From positions 13,597,868 through 13,661,867 of the forward strand of contig NC_072791.1 in the NCBI RefSeq assembly GCF_028583425.1: a DNA stretch of 64,000 bases. The letters are read 5' to 3'. This stretch comes from Eublepharis macularius. Taxonomy: Eukaryota; Chordata; Lepidosauria; Squamata; Eublepharidae. Position numbers and translations under genes: made by a program. This document shows positions 1-12,000 of this stretch, piece after piece; position 1 is the stretch's first letter, and every line of letters starts with the position of its first letter. Below the pieces are notes generated by a model that saw nothing but the letters and a program-made list of their open reading frames with translations, was not told the DNA's origin and did no database searches.

Positions 1-84
1 CTAGTGTGTTAACTCTTTCCTTTTCCTAAAAGCTCCTGGAATAAACCATTCTAGTTAATACTAGTATTAAACAAATATTAGTAC

Positions 85-350
85 GGTTTCCAGGTCCCCC
101 CGTGAGGATTGTGGGGAGCATGTTCCTATAGTCTTTACCTTGTGCACATGCTTAGAGCCTTCCCTCTAACACTGGGAATGATGTCTTTCCCGGAGCAACA
201 AGGAAGGCTCTGGAGTGTGTAGGAGTGCATTCCAGAGCTACTGAGTCCATTTCTCAAGCCTTTCCCACCCGCTGGCCAGGTGAGTGATTGTGGCAAGAGG
301 AGGCTGTGAGAGTGGGATCCTCTGTCCCCACCAGGGGACTGGCAGTCCTA
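85..350. mobile_element. Short repeat with inverted CAGGTCCCC / GGGGACTGG ends (unit A)
   Basis: The left end reads CCAGGTCCCCC and the right end GGGGACTGGCAGTCC, an inverted pair like that bounding the longer repeat at 23451-23935. The same repeat is at 26756-27282 in unit B, where a MITE has landed inside it. It has no coding capacity. Non-autonomous DNA transposon is the best guess; the family is not identified. Confidence 0.45.
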
Positions 351-359
351 AATACTAGT

Positions 360-1989
360 CCTGTCAAAAACAGTAGGATACATTAAAGATGCTGGACAAC
401 AATATTTTAGAAATAAGAATGGGACACTGTTTAAATTTTATTAACTTGTTCCCAAATAAAACTCATTTTCAACAACAACAAAAAATACTCTGCAACACAA
501 CTTTCTAAGGCTCACCAACCAACCTAATATACCTAATATAAGCCTTCGTCAATACATCTAATATACGTAGTTTATTGGCCTTTGACCTGCATGATGATGT
601 CACATAAGCCAGCCGTGAAACAGAAAACACCCAGGTAGGAGCTGGGCCTCACATCTCCCACCGGTGTGTGTGTGTGGGGGGGGGGGGGCTACGGGGATCT
701 GGCAACCCTATGCCAGAGGGAATGAATGCTGCTGGGGAGAGAAGGGAAAATGGCTGCCGTGTGGGCTACGCTAGAAAAATTGGAACTTTCTCACCTACAA
801 GACAGATATCCAGAGTTCTCCAAAACTGCAGGTTTAGGAAAGATCAGAGACAAGTAGGGAAAAACTGTGGAGGTGTACAAACACACCACAATGCCATGGG
901 AAGCGAGGGTGGGGACATACTTCCAACAGCATCAAGCCTGGGCCAAATGCCCTTTGGGGACATGGCTGGGAGAAACCCTAAGCAGGTCTACTCAGAAGTA
1001 AGTCTCAGTTTATTCAGTGGGGCTTAGTCCTAGGAATGTGTTCTCAGGCTTGCCACCTCCTGCATAATGGAAGTATTCCAACATCTTAACTCATTCATTT
1101 AACAGCACTGGCACTCCCATGCCCCAAAATGCCACTGCCAACGTCCTTCATTCCTCTCTGCATAGACCAGAGGATGCCTCCCGAGCCTCCCGCCACATTT
1201 GCCATCTTATTCCTATTAGACTGTTAATTCCCATATCATAATCTCCTTTAAAGTTCTCTATGACTTAGCAACAGGGTGCACAGCGTGGCACAAATAGCCA
1301 CGGAGAACAGCTCTTCACCCCCACTGGCTCCCTTCCCTCTTCCAGCCCCACTGCCTCATCAGATGGGGGCCACCAGCGAATAGGCTAATGTACAAGCACG
1401 TGCCAGCAGCGGCAGCCAGCATCAAAGCGAAGCCAAGGACTGTTGCTGCCTGTCCCCCTCGGCTCATCCTTGCCTCATCTGGGGCTGGTGCCTCTGGTCA
1501 AGGGGGATCACTGCTGGAGCCAGTGGGGCAATGAGAAGCCAAGTGAGGCAGACCGGCAGCAGCTGCCACACCAGGTTTTCCTGCACCACCGGCTGATTCT
1601 TGCCTAGCCAACCTTATTGGTCCTCCTGGCTGACTAGAGAAGGGGGGCACTCAGGAAAAGTTGTACCATAGGCTGCCAACCCATCGAGAATTTTCTCCTG
1701 GAGGTCATAACAGCAAAGCTGCTCCTGCTTAGAAGCCCCTTATCTTCCTTATCTCTTATATTTTAAGAGTAGGACATTTACTGCTCCACCGTCCTCAGCA
1801 TCCCCCATCTTAGGTTGCCAACTCCTGCTTGGGAAATTCTTGGAGATTTGGAGTGGAAGCTGTGAAAGGAATTGTTTAGGACGAGAAGGAACCTCTTTTT
1901 CAAAATACTGTTCTCCAGTATCATTGATGCTTCCGTCTGTTCTTTGCAGTACTACTATTTGTTTAATGCTCGTTTCGGCTTTTACCCTG
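360..1989. other. Upstream region of gene A, no gene recognised
   Basis: This contains a diverged unit of the roughly 155-bp tandem repeat (361-510), a (TG)n/G-run microsatellite at 664-688, and from about 1150 sequence shared with unit B (30100-30770). The open frames here are short, lack homology I recognise and are not conserved between units. Confidence 0.5.
664..688. repeat. (TG)n followed by a G run
   Basis: A simple repeat of TG dinucleotides runs directly into eleven or more G residues. Confidence 0.8.
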
Positions 1990-2232
1990 TCCTCGGAAGT
2001 TTACGCGCTTCTAATGATGGTCCTAATGTAAAAATGCACCCTCGGGCAGGGCGGAGGCAGAAGTGGGTCCGCTCCTTTCTGCTTTCCGGAGAGTCAACCT
2101 AAGGGTTAAAAGGAAGGAGTCCGTATTCCTAGAGAGGCCAGACGAGAGATGGCCACTTGGCTTGCCGCAGACACTTCCTTTGTTGAGAGGGGAAGGGGAG
2201 AGGAGGGAGCCGGGAGGACTTTTCAAATAGAG
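1990..2232 (+). promoter_or_regulatory. Candidate promoter and non-coding first exon of gene A
   Basis: This is a locally CpG-richer stretch ending in a consensus splice donor (AG before GTAAGT at 2233). Both the stretch and the donor are conserved in unit B, ending at 32012, while flanking DNA has drifted. SCAN-KRAB-ZNF genes normally begin with an untranslated exon spliced to the SCAN exon, and an acceptor-like TTCATTGCAG lies at 5516-5525. The transcription start and upstream exon limit cannot be read from sequence alone. Confidence 0.4.
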
Positions 2233-3995
2233 GTAAGTAATGGACTAATTTTTCCTTTGCAAAATGCCTCCCTGCTTTTGGCCTCCATTGACCTCCAGGG
2301 CTTTCCGGCTTGCTCTCTGGCAGCTCCTCTTCCCTGGGAGTGGAGATGAGTCCTTCTTGCAAGAAGGGATGCTTCTCCTGCCGGTTTTTATTTGCGTTCT
2401 GCTGCTGTCTGCGATCTGTAGCAAAATAGCCTCTCTTTTGACGTGGCTTTATTTTATTTGCTTATACGTAATTTATAATCCGACCTTCTCCATGAGACTC
2501 ACGGCAGATTAAAGAGCGTAATCCAATATGATCAGTTGCTAGGAAATTTGATCATCAATGCAGTCGAAATTTGAAAAACAAAGCAGAAATCTGATACAGA
2601 GCTGAAACGATGCTGAAACAAAACTTAACTAAATTGATAAAACATATCAACACTGCGGAGCAACTATCCAACAGGAGCATTATTGCCGCAGCATATCTCC
2701 CTGAATCATTTCCTTACTGCATAGTCAACATATTCCCTGAGGAGAAAACCCTCTTGAATAATTCAGTTTTGCATTCACATGTTCGCCATTTGCAGGCAAC
2801 AAAAGACACGCCCTGGCCTGGACATGTAAGTGATGATGAAGCCTTTGCCCCTCTGCTCCGCCCCCAATATATTGTGGCAGTGCCGGGATATCTGGGAACA
2901 AGAAGCATTCCCTTTATAAAAAGGAGTGCAGCCATGCATGGGTGCCAAACTTTGATTCAAAAACACAGATCCTCATGGACCGTAAGGATTTTTACATGGG
3001 GCCCCCCGAAACTCATGTGGCCCTGGACTTGTGGAGTGATATGATGATAAGTTTTGGGGAACCCCATTTAACAATGCTAAGGAGGCATGAGGATCTGTGC
3101 CTTGGAATCTTGTTTTTGCACTGTGTTTCTTCTGTGTCAGCAAGGGGACGCCTTTGCAGAATATAGGGTTTTCATGTGGATAGCAATTTGGGCAACACTG
3201 GGCAACTGTACATTTTGCTCATTTTCAGAGTGGCACCTATAGAATGTCCTGCTCAGAGGAGCAAAGCTGCTGCAATGGGACATAGATAGAAATGCAGCCC
3301 TGTAATTTTTTTACATAAACCTGCTGCTGTAGAGTCGTCTTGTTCTCATGCAGCCTTCCTGATTTTTCTTGGTGTTCTGGAATACCAAACTTGAATTTTT
3401 GGAGGGTTCCTTTTTTCACTTTGCTATGTTTTACTGAAGGTCGAACGCTGCCCACAGCACAACTTTTCATTGTCTTCTGGGTGACTTCTGCAGGCTGGTG
3501 CATTTTGGTTAGTTGCCTTTGCTTATGGAAGATCTTTGGCTTCAAGAAATCCACCTGTCCTCTCCAAGTCATGGGCACCTGAGACAATCTGATCCATTCT
3601 TAATGAGTCCACAAGCCCAGTGAAGTCACGTGTCAGACTCAGGTTTCTCAAATCAGCCAACAAAGATTGAAAGATCTCTGCCTGGCTTTGCTTTCTTGTA
3701 TGACAAAGATATTTGTTTATTTAGAGAATTTTAATACTGCCTCTCCAGAGAGCCTGCCCGAGGTGGCTTAAAAAGCACATCATAATGAAAACATAAAAGA
3801 TTAATGGTTATTAATTCAAAATCTAGCAGAGTATAAAAACATAGATCGTTAAATGATAACAAATAGGGCTTTCTAGACTAAAAGCAACCTATCAAGATAG
3901 TATTAACAGATCAACTCCTTACTTTAAAAGGTACCCTTCAAAAATCTCATTTGTATTTGGCATATAAAGCTCTACCAACTTGTTAGGATATTTAC
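2233..3995. other. Intron 1 of gene A, left part: nothing recognised
   Basis: This is AT-rich intronic sequence paralogous to B 32013-34738, without the B-specific LTR-like and SINE insertions. No exon, RNA gene or complete repeat is evident. Confidence 0.5.
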
Positions 3996-3996
3996 A

Positions 3997-4084
3997 GTGG
4001 AATCCTAAGCAGTGTTACTCCAGCCTAAACTCGTAAATTTCAATGGATTTAGGCTGGAGTAACTCTGCTTAGGATTGCACCATT
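3997..4084. repeat. Foldback repeat (AATCCTAAGC...GCTTAGGATT)
   Basis: A roughly 85-bp near-perfect palindrome. The left arm AATCCTAAGCAG is mirrored by CTGCTTAGGATT around a centre near 4040. The same foldback occurs at 20222-20304, 34739-34826 and 60604-60686, with both pairs inherited through the duplication. It is a MITE-like element of unknown family. Confidence 0.75.
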
Positions 4085-4230
4085 GGAGTGCTTGTCTGCA
4101 CAGTTAGTGGAAAGATATGAATCCAATCAGTGGGTTGGCGGCCTGCTGGGTTTCAAATCAGAGTCCCCTTCTTCGCCTTTGCCTCCCCCGTGGCTCTGAA
4201 ACCCAACCAGGAGGCACCTCCACTATCAGA

Positions 4231-5100
4231 ACCTAACAACTCGGTGGGAAATCCACAAATGGAGGGGAAATGAAACATCTGCTAGGCCCGCCGAGAGAAT
4301 GCAGTGAACGTTGTTATCAGAAGACATTGTGGTAAGCTCCTCTAATAGGAAGGTGTTGTTATTAATTCATTGGGAGTCACTGCTTGTACAGTTTAGTAAT
4401 GATTTATTGTTGTTTGTTTATGAATTATTTGTATTTCAGTATATGGGTGTATGGGTGGTATGACTTTCCTGTCCCGGATGATGTTGTATGTATGAAACAA
4501 GTTGGAATATTTAGCCGGCCACTTGTTGGGCTGTGGGGTCCTTCGGGTCCCCTTCCATCCTCTTGTTTCCACCTACAAAATAAGAAGGAAGTTTGTTATT
4601 GGAAAATTTATACACCTTGAGAGCTTTACCTGTGAGTGATTTCTTCGGGACTTGTTTGGTTCTTCATACCATCTCTACTTTTGTGAGATGGATATAAAAT
4701 AGTTACTGGAAGGAATGGTAGAAGATACACCTGTTGAACTCCTACCTTACTTCACACAGGAGGTGCTTGTGTACTTCCTTTGTGTCTAAAAGAATTTTTG
4801 AAAAAAGACTTTTGGGATATACTTACCTGTGGGATTCTAGTTGGATTAGTCTTCTTCTGGGCTTCAACTGTGATATTTACTTCACATTAGAGAATCTATG
4901 AACTTTACTCATGCAGCTGTAGTTATTATTGTATTTATGGGTATCTAATTTGTATATTGGAAATGTATATTTGTATGAATATTTATTAGATGAACATAAG
5001 TATTTATAAGCACTTTGCACATGAATATGCTCCGTATTTATTATAAATGTTGATGTTTCATTTTCCCTCCATTTGTGGATTCCCCACTGAGTTGTTAGGT
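4231..5100. mobile_element. Non-autonomous DNA transposon with roughly 49-bp TIRs
   Basis: The left end (4231-4279, starting ACCTAACAACTCGGTGGG) is the reverse complement of the right end (5052-5100, ending CCACTGAGTTGTTAGGT) with few mismatches. The 870-bp element has an AT-rich interior and no transposase-like frame. It is absent from unit B, where a truncated L1 sits at nearly the same spot. A clear TSD is not visible; the right flank repeats TGGCTCTG seen at 4191-4198. The superfamily is undecided. Confidence 0.7.
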
Positions 5101-5626
5101 CCTCCATGGCTCTGGCGACTTCCATGAACAAGTCGACCTGCTGTTGAAATCTTCTCTGGTTGTCTGCAGCATAATTAGACAGATGCCGTATCTCTTGGAC
5201 TCTTTCTTGCTCTGATCTGTTCCTATTTGACTCCTTCTAACTTTGCAACTATTTTGTAAATATGCACCCCATGTAATGATCTCTGGCATCTGAATGCTGC
5301 AGGAATCGTTAGTTTAGAAATAGTTTAGGAATGCATAGATTCAGCAGAGAGGAACCTTTCTGCTTGCTCTGTGGAAGTTCCTCTTCACTTGCTCCATCCC
5401 ACCTTTGCTTAAAGAACACTCTTCGTTCCAGGGAATTCCATGAGCTTTCGTGAGTCATGGGTCACCTCTTTACATGCAGGTTTCTGTGTTTGTGTGTGTG
5501 CAACAGATGAGTCTATTCATTGCAGGAGGTCATTTATCCAACACTTGCCTTGAAAAAAGAATCTGGTAGAGGAGGAAGGTGATTGACTGGTGCAGGTGGA
5601 GGCTGTTTGGAGAGGAAGGGAGGAGG

Positions 5627-6037
5627 ATGGAACAGCTGGACTCAGTCGGTCCAGAAGAAAGAAAAGGCTCTGATGCCACAGAAGATGGGAGCAGAAGGGA
5701 ACTGTGGGAAGGAACCTTGCGGAAGAGCCTGGGAGAGGAGTTTCCCCCTTCAGATGTGGAGCGCCAGCAATTCCGGCACTTCTGTTACCAGGAGGCTGAA
5801 GGGCCCCGAAAGGTCTGCAGCCGACTCCACCGCCTTTGCCTCCAGTGGCTGAAGCCAGAAAGGAACAGCAAGAGGGAGATCCTGGACCTGGTGATCCTGG
5901 AGCAGTTCCTGGCCATCCTGCCCCCAGAGATGGAGAGCTGGGTCAGGGAATGCAGGCCAGAGACCAGTTGCCAGGCAGTGGCCCTGGCAGAAGGGTTCCT
6001 CCTGAGCCAAGCAGAGGACAAGAATCCAGACCAGGAG
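5627..6037 (+). CDS. Gene A coding exon 1: SCAN domain
   Basis: 137 codons ending in phase 0 at the donor GAG/GTAAGA. The SCAN core has the family pattern [39 protein letters not shown] and WVRECRPE. The acidic N-terminal tail is typical of SCAN-ZNF proteins. An acceptor-like TTGCAG ending at 5525 would give about 100 nt of 5' UTR in this exon. Confidence 0.9.
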
Positions 6038-9000
6038 GTAAGAGGGATTCCTCTAGATAGTATGTGAGGCACAGGATATGATCAAGGATATCCTTAGAAT
6101 CCACACATCCAACTTTTTTAGAAACCCCCTCCCCCCTCTCCACCACCACCCAGCATTTTTCCTGCTCCTTTTCTCAACTTTCCCCTTTCTTTCCCCTTTC
6201 TGTTTCAGGTGCAGGAAAACATCGAGTGTTACCCGGGAGCAGCTTTTCTGGGTAAGATCAAAAGGGCTGCCATACCCATTCGATGGCCTCTTTTGAGTGT
6301 ATTTAATCTGAGGATGTGGGCAGGATCCTTGGAGCTTGAGGCCTACCACCTGCTTATCTGCTAGGGTGGGCCTGGTTGACTGGGTCTGAGCGGGAGAGAA
6401 TGCCTCTTTAAGGGGAGGAATAGTTGCCCCAGCCTCAAAACAGACAGTGTTGCACCCACATCTAAAGAAGCGTAACAGGACCCAGAATTTCTTAATTGAC
6501 CCGTCTGAAATGTTCCTTTCCTGAATAAGGTGATTGAGCAGGTGGCGACTGGACAAATTCAAGCTTTCCTGGATAAAGCAAATTGTTTAGAAACAGCCTT
6601 GGTCACCCTGGTGGATGACCTGCACCGGGAGATGGACAAGAAGCACCACCCAGCAAAGTGGGCAGTGGTACTTCAGCAAAAGCAAGCCTGCCTTTTCCCC
6701 TATGTGCCTGTCCTTCACATATGAAAAGAGATTCTTGGGACATGGTAGCTGCAATTCTGTTAGTGCGTTCACGGCTGCTTCTACTTTTCATTTCTGAGTT
6801 CTTCCTTCTTCACGCTGTGAATTCTGTACCATTGGAGAATCAGGCCTGTATTTGTATATGATAACTGTAGCAAGATTGGATTGAGCAAATGGAGGGAATC
6901 AAAACATCATCCTAAATAAGGATGCAAGGGTTGTTGTGACCATGAACCAAGAGAGGGAGATTCTTTTTTTCCCCACACACAGAAGTGAAATGCTAAATAC
7001 TTGAAATATTTCGAATGTCTTCCAATTATCTTTTCATCCTTCCAGGTGAGGCCTTGAAACCAACAATAAATTCTTTGCCAACTCTTTGCAGCAGAAATAA
7101 AGCAACTTCCACGTGGTCAGAGCAGGTAAGTGTGGAACTGCAGTTCATGAACCTGGGTGACTTCGTGCACCACCCTCCCCTCCCTAGCCCAGGGAGAAGA
7201 ATTTGCTCCCCTTGCATTGGCTTCTATCTGTCCATTCATTAGAAGGAGAAAATGGAAAGGTCTGCTGGAAGTTTGAATGCTGCAAAGAAGCTTCTAATTA
7301 TAGCCATTTCAGCTTGTCCTCATAAGGGGGAGATTTGTTACAGTATCTAAGAAGATAGAGGGGTTTCTTTTTTTCTCTTTTCAGGGTCCGGTGACCTTCG
7401 AGGACGTGTCTGTTCATTTCACCAAGGAGGAGTGGGCTCTACTGGATGCGGAAAAAAGAAGCCTTTACAAGGAAGTCATGGAGGAGAATTTTCAGAATGT
7501 GGCCTCTCTGGGTAAGGGTCCCCCTTTCCCTTCCTTCCCAGCTGCTGAAGGCTGAAGTCGCTCCTTCAGCCTTCAGTAGAGATTCTCAGTAGGCTAGTGG
7601 GGTGTGCAAGGGAGGGACTTCTGCATATCGATTGGATTTCCCCAAGGATTAATTTGTAAGCTAAAATACGGGGTTGTAAACTAAGAAGATGTCAACAAGG
7701 CCTCCTCATGGGCCTTTTGGAGCAGCCAAGGAAGCCAGCATTTTAAATAACAAACATAATATTATTTGGATTTATACAGGGCTCTTGCTGCACATTTTAC
7801 AAAGTGCAAAGAGACATTTCCTTACTCCAAGGACCTTTTGGTCTCCCGTTGGGCATGAGGAAGATGCCAGTATGGGGATGGGGGGGGGCGAAGGGAGGAA
7901 TTGGGGTCATTCCACTGTGTTTATTCTACTGACACCAGTGTAGGCTTCGGCATGGTCAACCCAGGCAGGAAAGGGTGTGTCAAAGCCTTGAAGAACAAAC
8001 CACGGAAACTTGAATTTGAGCAGATTAAGTTTTGGTCTGTGTCACAAAGAGTTTTTCCTGCTGAATCCCTGTGTGTCAACCTGCTATTTAAGTCAAAGTA
8101 GGACACCCTTTTAGAAAGGCAGTAGACTGGAGGAAATGCTGTTATGAGCCCCCTCAAGGAAGGGCGGGATGAGCAACATTCCGATCAGAAAATCAGATAG
8201 ATGTGTTAAAAGACTTCCGGTTTGGGATTCATGGAGGTCTAACGCAGCTCCATTTGCGGAGCTGACCGGATTGCCGTTTTAACTGGCCGGAGGGGTGAAA
8301 ATAACCCGCGGCCGACTGCTCTCAGGCGGGGAGCAGGCAAAGAACGCTCAAGACCCTAGGGTGAGCTAGATCTCGGACGAGGGGGGGCTCTACACAAGGA
8401 GTCTCCCCCCCGATCCTTGAGGTCCCACCTTGCGACGGGTCGGCTATAATCTCTGCGGCAATTTTGGGGCCAATTCGGCTGGCATAAGACCTACATACCC
8501 AAGCTTCGATCGGGGAGGGAAGTCGAGAGGAGAATTTAAGATCGAAACAGCGATTACAACCCGAGAAAGTTGAAGAGAAGGTAAAGATCACTATCTCTTG
8601 AAACGGGACAGATTGACAAAAACAGAGAGGAAAGAAAGTAGATTTTTAAACTGCAACAGACTAGTGAAAAGGAGGTGAAGACTCGGCAGGAGTTGTATTT
8701 TAAAAGAGACTAAGTTTAAAGAAGTTATTACAAAAATCGGACTATTGTTTTGAATACCTGTGGTTTTGGAGCTGTGGGAAAAAGACACCATCGCGAGACC
8801 TGCTGTGGGAAGACGGGAGACAGGAAGTGCGTAACAACAATAGAGTGGCTGGAGGGAAGCGGCCCTTGCCAAGGGACAGGAAGTGGGGAATCGCCATTTT
8901 TGAAAGTGGAAGGGTCGTGGCTTCAGCGGAAGAGGAAGTAGGCCATCTTGGATTATAATAACATAGAGAAACCATAGAGAAAAGACGCCCGACATTTTGG

Positions 9001-12000
9001 ATATAAAAAATTAATTTTGGCAAAGATTGGGACATTTGAAAAAAAGGAAAACGTTTAATTATACGCCACGGAGCTGAGGAAGAGAGCAGATTCGTGGGAG
9101 CGAGCTAAAGCAAGCCCCACGATGTCGAAAAAAGAGTGGCAATCGGCAATAGAAAATTTGGACAAAAAACTTATAGACATGATGAAAGAACTTAAGGACA
9201 CGAAATTGGAGCTTATTAAAGAGGTCAAAGAAGTTACACAGACAGTAAAGTCGGAGCTGTCAGAAGTGAAAAAAGGCGTGGAAACGATTAGCAGTGAATT
9301 ACAAGGAACGAAACAGAGAGTCAAAACAGTAGAAGACGCGATGGAGAATTTAATAGAAACGCAACAAACAGAGATGAGATTGGTAAAGGGGAGGATGTCA
9401 GTTGCAGAAACTAAACACATGGAGAAGCAGCTTCGTTTTCGTGGTCTGCCAGAAGTTGAAGGGAAGTCAGCGCAAGAACAGATGACTGAGGTGTTGGCTG
9501 AATACCTGGGGAAGGAGGAGGAGGAAATTGTGGCTATCCTAGATGTGGCGTATCGTGTGAACTCGAGAATTGCAACCCAGAGGAAACTACCAAGGGATGT
9601 GATCGTGCAGTTTACAACTAGAAATATGAAAGAGAGGATTGTGACAAAACAATTTCAAGATCCATTGGAGATTGATGGCAAGACGATTATCATAATGAAG
9701 GAATTGCCCAGATCAGTGTTATTGGACAGGAAAAAATATAGAGTGTTAATTCAGACTTTGAAGGACATGAACATTAGGTACAGATGGGAGTTACCGGAAG
9801 GAGTGTCCTTTGAGTTTGGTGGGGCAAAAAAGCGTATCAGATCTGAGCGGGAGATGGAGAGATTCATTAAGGACAATGAAAAAGACTTACCAACAAAACC
9901 ATGAATATGGAGTGTAAAGTATTATCTTGGAATGTAAATGGACTAAACTCACCGAATAAGAGAAAAAATATTTTTCATTGGCTACTAAAACAAAAATGTG
10001 ATATTGTTTGTTTGCAGGAGACCCATATTAGAAAACAGGATGTAAAATATTTAAAATCTGGAAAATTGGGCAAAGAATTTGTAGCGGCTTCCAACAAGAA
10101 AAAAAGAGGAGTGGTGTTGTATATAAAAGAGGAGCTGCAGCCAAAATTTGTTATGAGAGATGTGGAAGCTAGATTTGTAGCAGTGGAATGTAATTGGAAC
10201 TTAAAGAGAGTGTTGGTAGTCGGACTTTATGCACCTAACGGTGCAAAGGAAAGCTTCTTTGAGGACTTAAGGAAGCACTTAGACGATCTTGTATATGACC
10301 AGATAATTCTTGCTGGAGATTTCAATGGAGTGACAGATTTGGAACTAGACAAAAAGACTACAAAAGCACAAAAGAAAAGAGGACTATTGCCAAAGCTTTT
10401 TTTTGAGTTGATTCAACAAGAGACTCTCGAAGACGTATGGAGGAGAGAATATCCTAAAACCAGACAGTTTACTTTTTATTCTGCAAGGCATCTTACATTA
10501 TCAAGAATTGATATGATCTGGGCCTCAAAGGACTTAGCGTTATGGACTAAGGAGGTAGAAATAATGCCGATGGTAGGCTCAGATCACAACCCAATTATGT
10601 GGAAATTTGGAAAAAGGAGAAAAAGGAAAGCCTGGAGAATAAATGAGGACTTGTTACAGGAAAGTGAGAATATGGAAATATTGAGAAGAGAGACTAAGTT
10701 TTTTATACAATACAACGTGAATAAAGAAGTACCAACCAGTAAAGTTTGGGACGCGTATAAGGCGGTTGTAAGGGGCATACTAATGGACTTAAATGGTAGA
10801 GCAAGGAAAAAGAAAGAGGAGAAAAGACAAGAGATTGAGGAGAAAATAAAGGCCAAAGAAGTACAGTTAAAAAAGAGACCAGGGAAAAAGAAAATACATC
10901 AGGAAATCAAAATTCTTCAAGAACAGTTAACAGCAATGAGTAATAAAGAATTGGAGTGGAACCTTAAAAGACTGAATCAAAAAGCTTTTGAGGGTGCTAA
11001 TAAACCTGGGAAATATTTGGCATGGCAATTAAAGAAGAAAAGGGAAAAGAAAATAATAAATAAAATTTGTGAAGAAAACAAAACGTATTTGGAGCAGACT
11101 ACCATTAGCAGAGCCTTTTATAAATTTTACGCTAAGCTGTATAATAAAAAAGAAGTAAACAAAGAATCAATAGCATCATATTTGGAGAAAACCAAACTTC
11201 CAGAGATCTCGGAAGCTTGGAGAAATAAGTTGAACAGTGAAGTAACTGACGAGGAAATAAGTATGGCAATACAATCCGCAAATCTAGGAAAGGCGCCAGG
11301 GCCAGATGGACTTACGGCTAAATTTTATAAGACAATGGCCAACGAACTGGCACCATTCCTAAAAGAGGTGATGAACGGAGTTTTTAGGGATCAAAGAATT
11401 CCAGACACTTGGAGCGAAGCGAATATATCATTGATCCCAAAAGAGGGCCAAGATCTGACTAGCGTGAAAAATTACAGGCCTATATCATTACTTAACAATG
11501 ATTATAAAATTTTTGCAAAGATATTGGCGGAGAGACTGAAGGGGTGGCTCTCGGAAGTTATAGAGGAAGAACAAGCAGGTTTTTTGCCGGACAGACAAAT
11601 AAGAGACAATTTAAGGACAGTGATCAATGCTATTGAATACTATGACAAGCGTTGCGATAAAGAGGTTGGTTTCTTCTTTGTAGACGCTGAAAAAGCGTTT
11701 GACAATTTAAACTGGGATTTTTTGTTTGCCACTATGGAAAAGCTACAATTGGGAGAAAGATTCATCAGAGCAATTAAAGAAATATATAGGGACCAGACTG
11801 CAGCAATTGTAGTGAATGATGAACTGACCAAGAAATTGACGATTAGTAAAGGAACAAGACAAGGTTGCCCGTTATCTCCATTGTTGTTCATATTAGTATT
11901 GGAGATTCTGATGATACAAATACGACAAGACGAGGAAATACGAGGAATAAAAATAAAGGACTATTCATACAAGGTTAGAGCATTTGCAGATGACATAATG

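Noticed and set aside
668-1027. 119-residue open frame after the TG/G microsatellite
   Set aside because: Low-complexity origin, no homology recognised and not conserved in unit B.
4384-4620. Hydrophobic 78-residue frame inside the TIR transposon
   Set aside because: AT-rich interior of a non-autonomous element; no transposase features.
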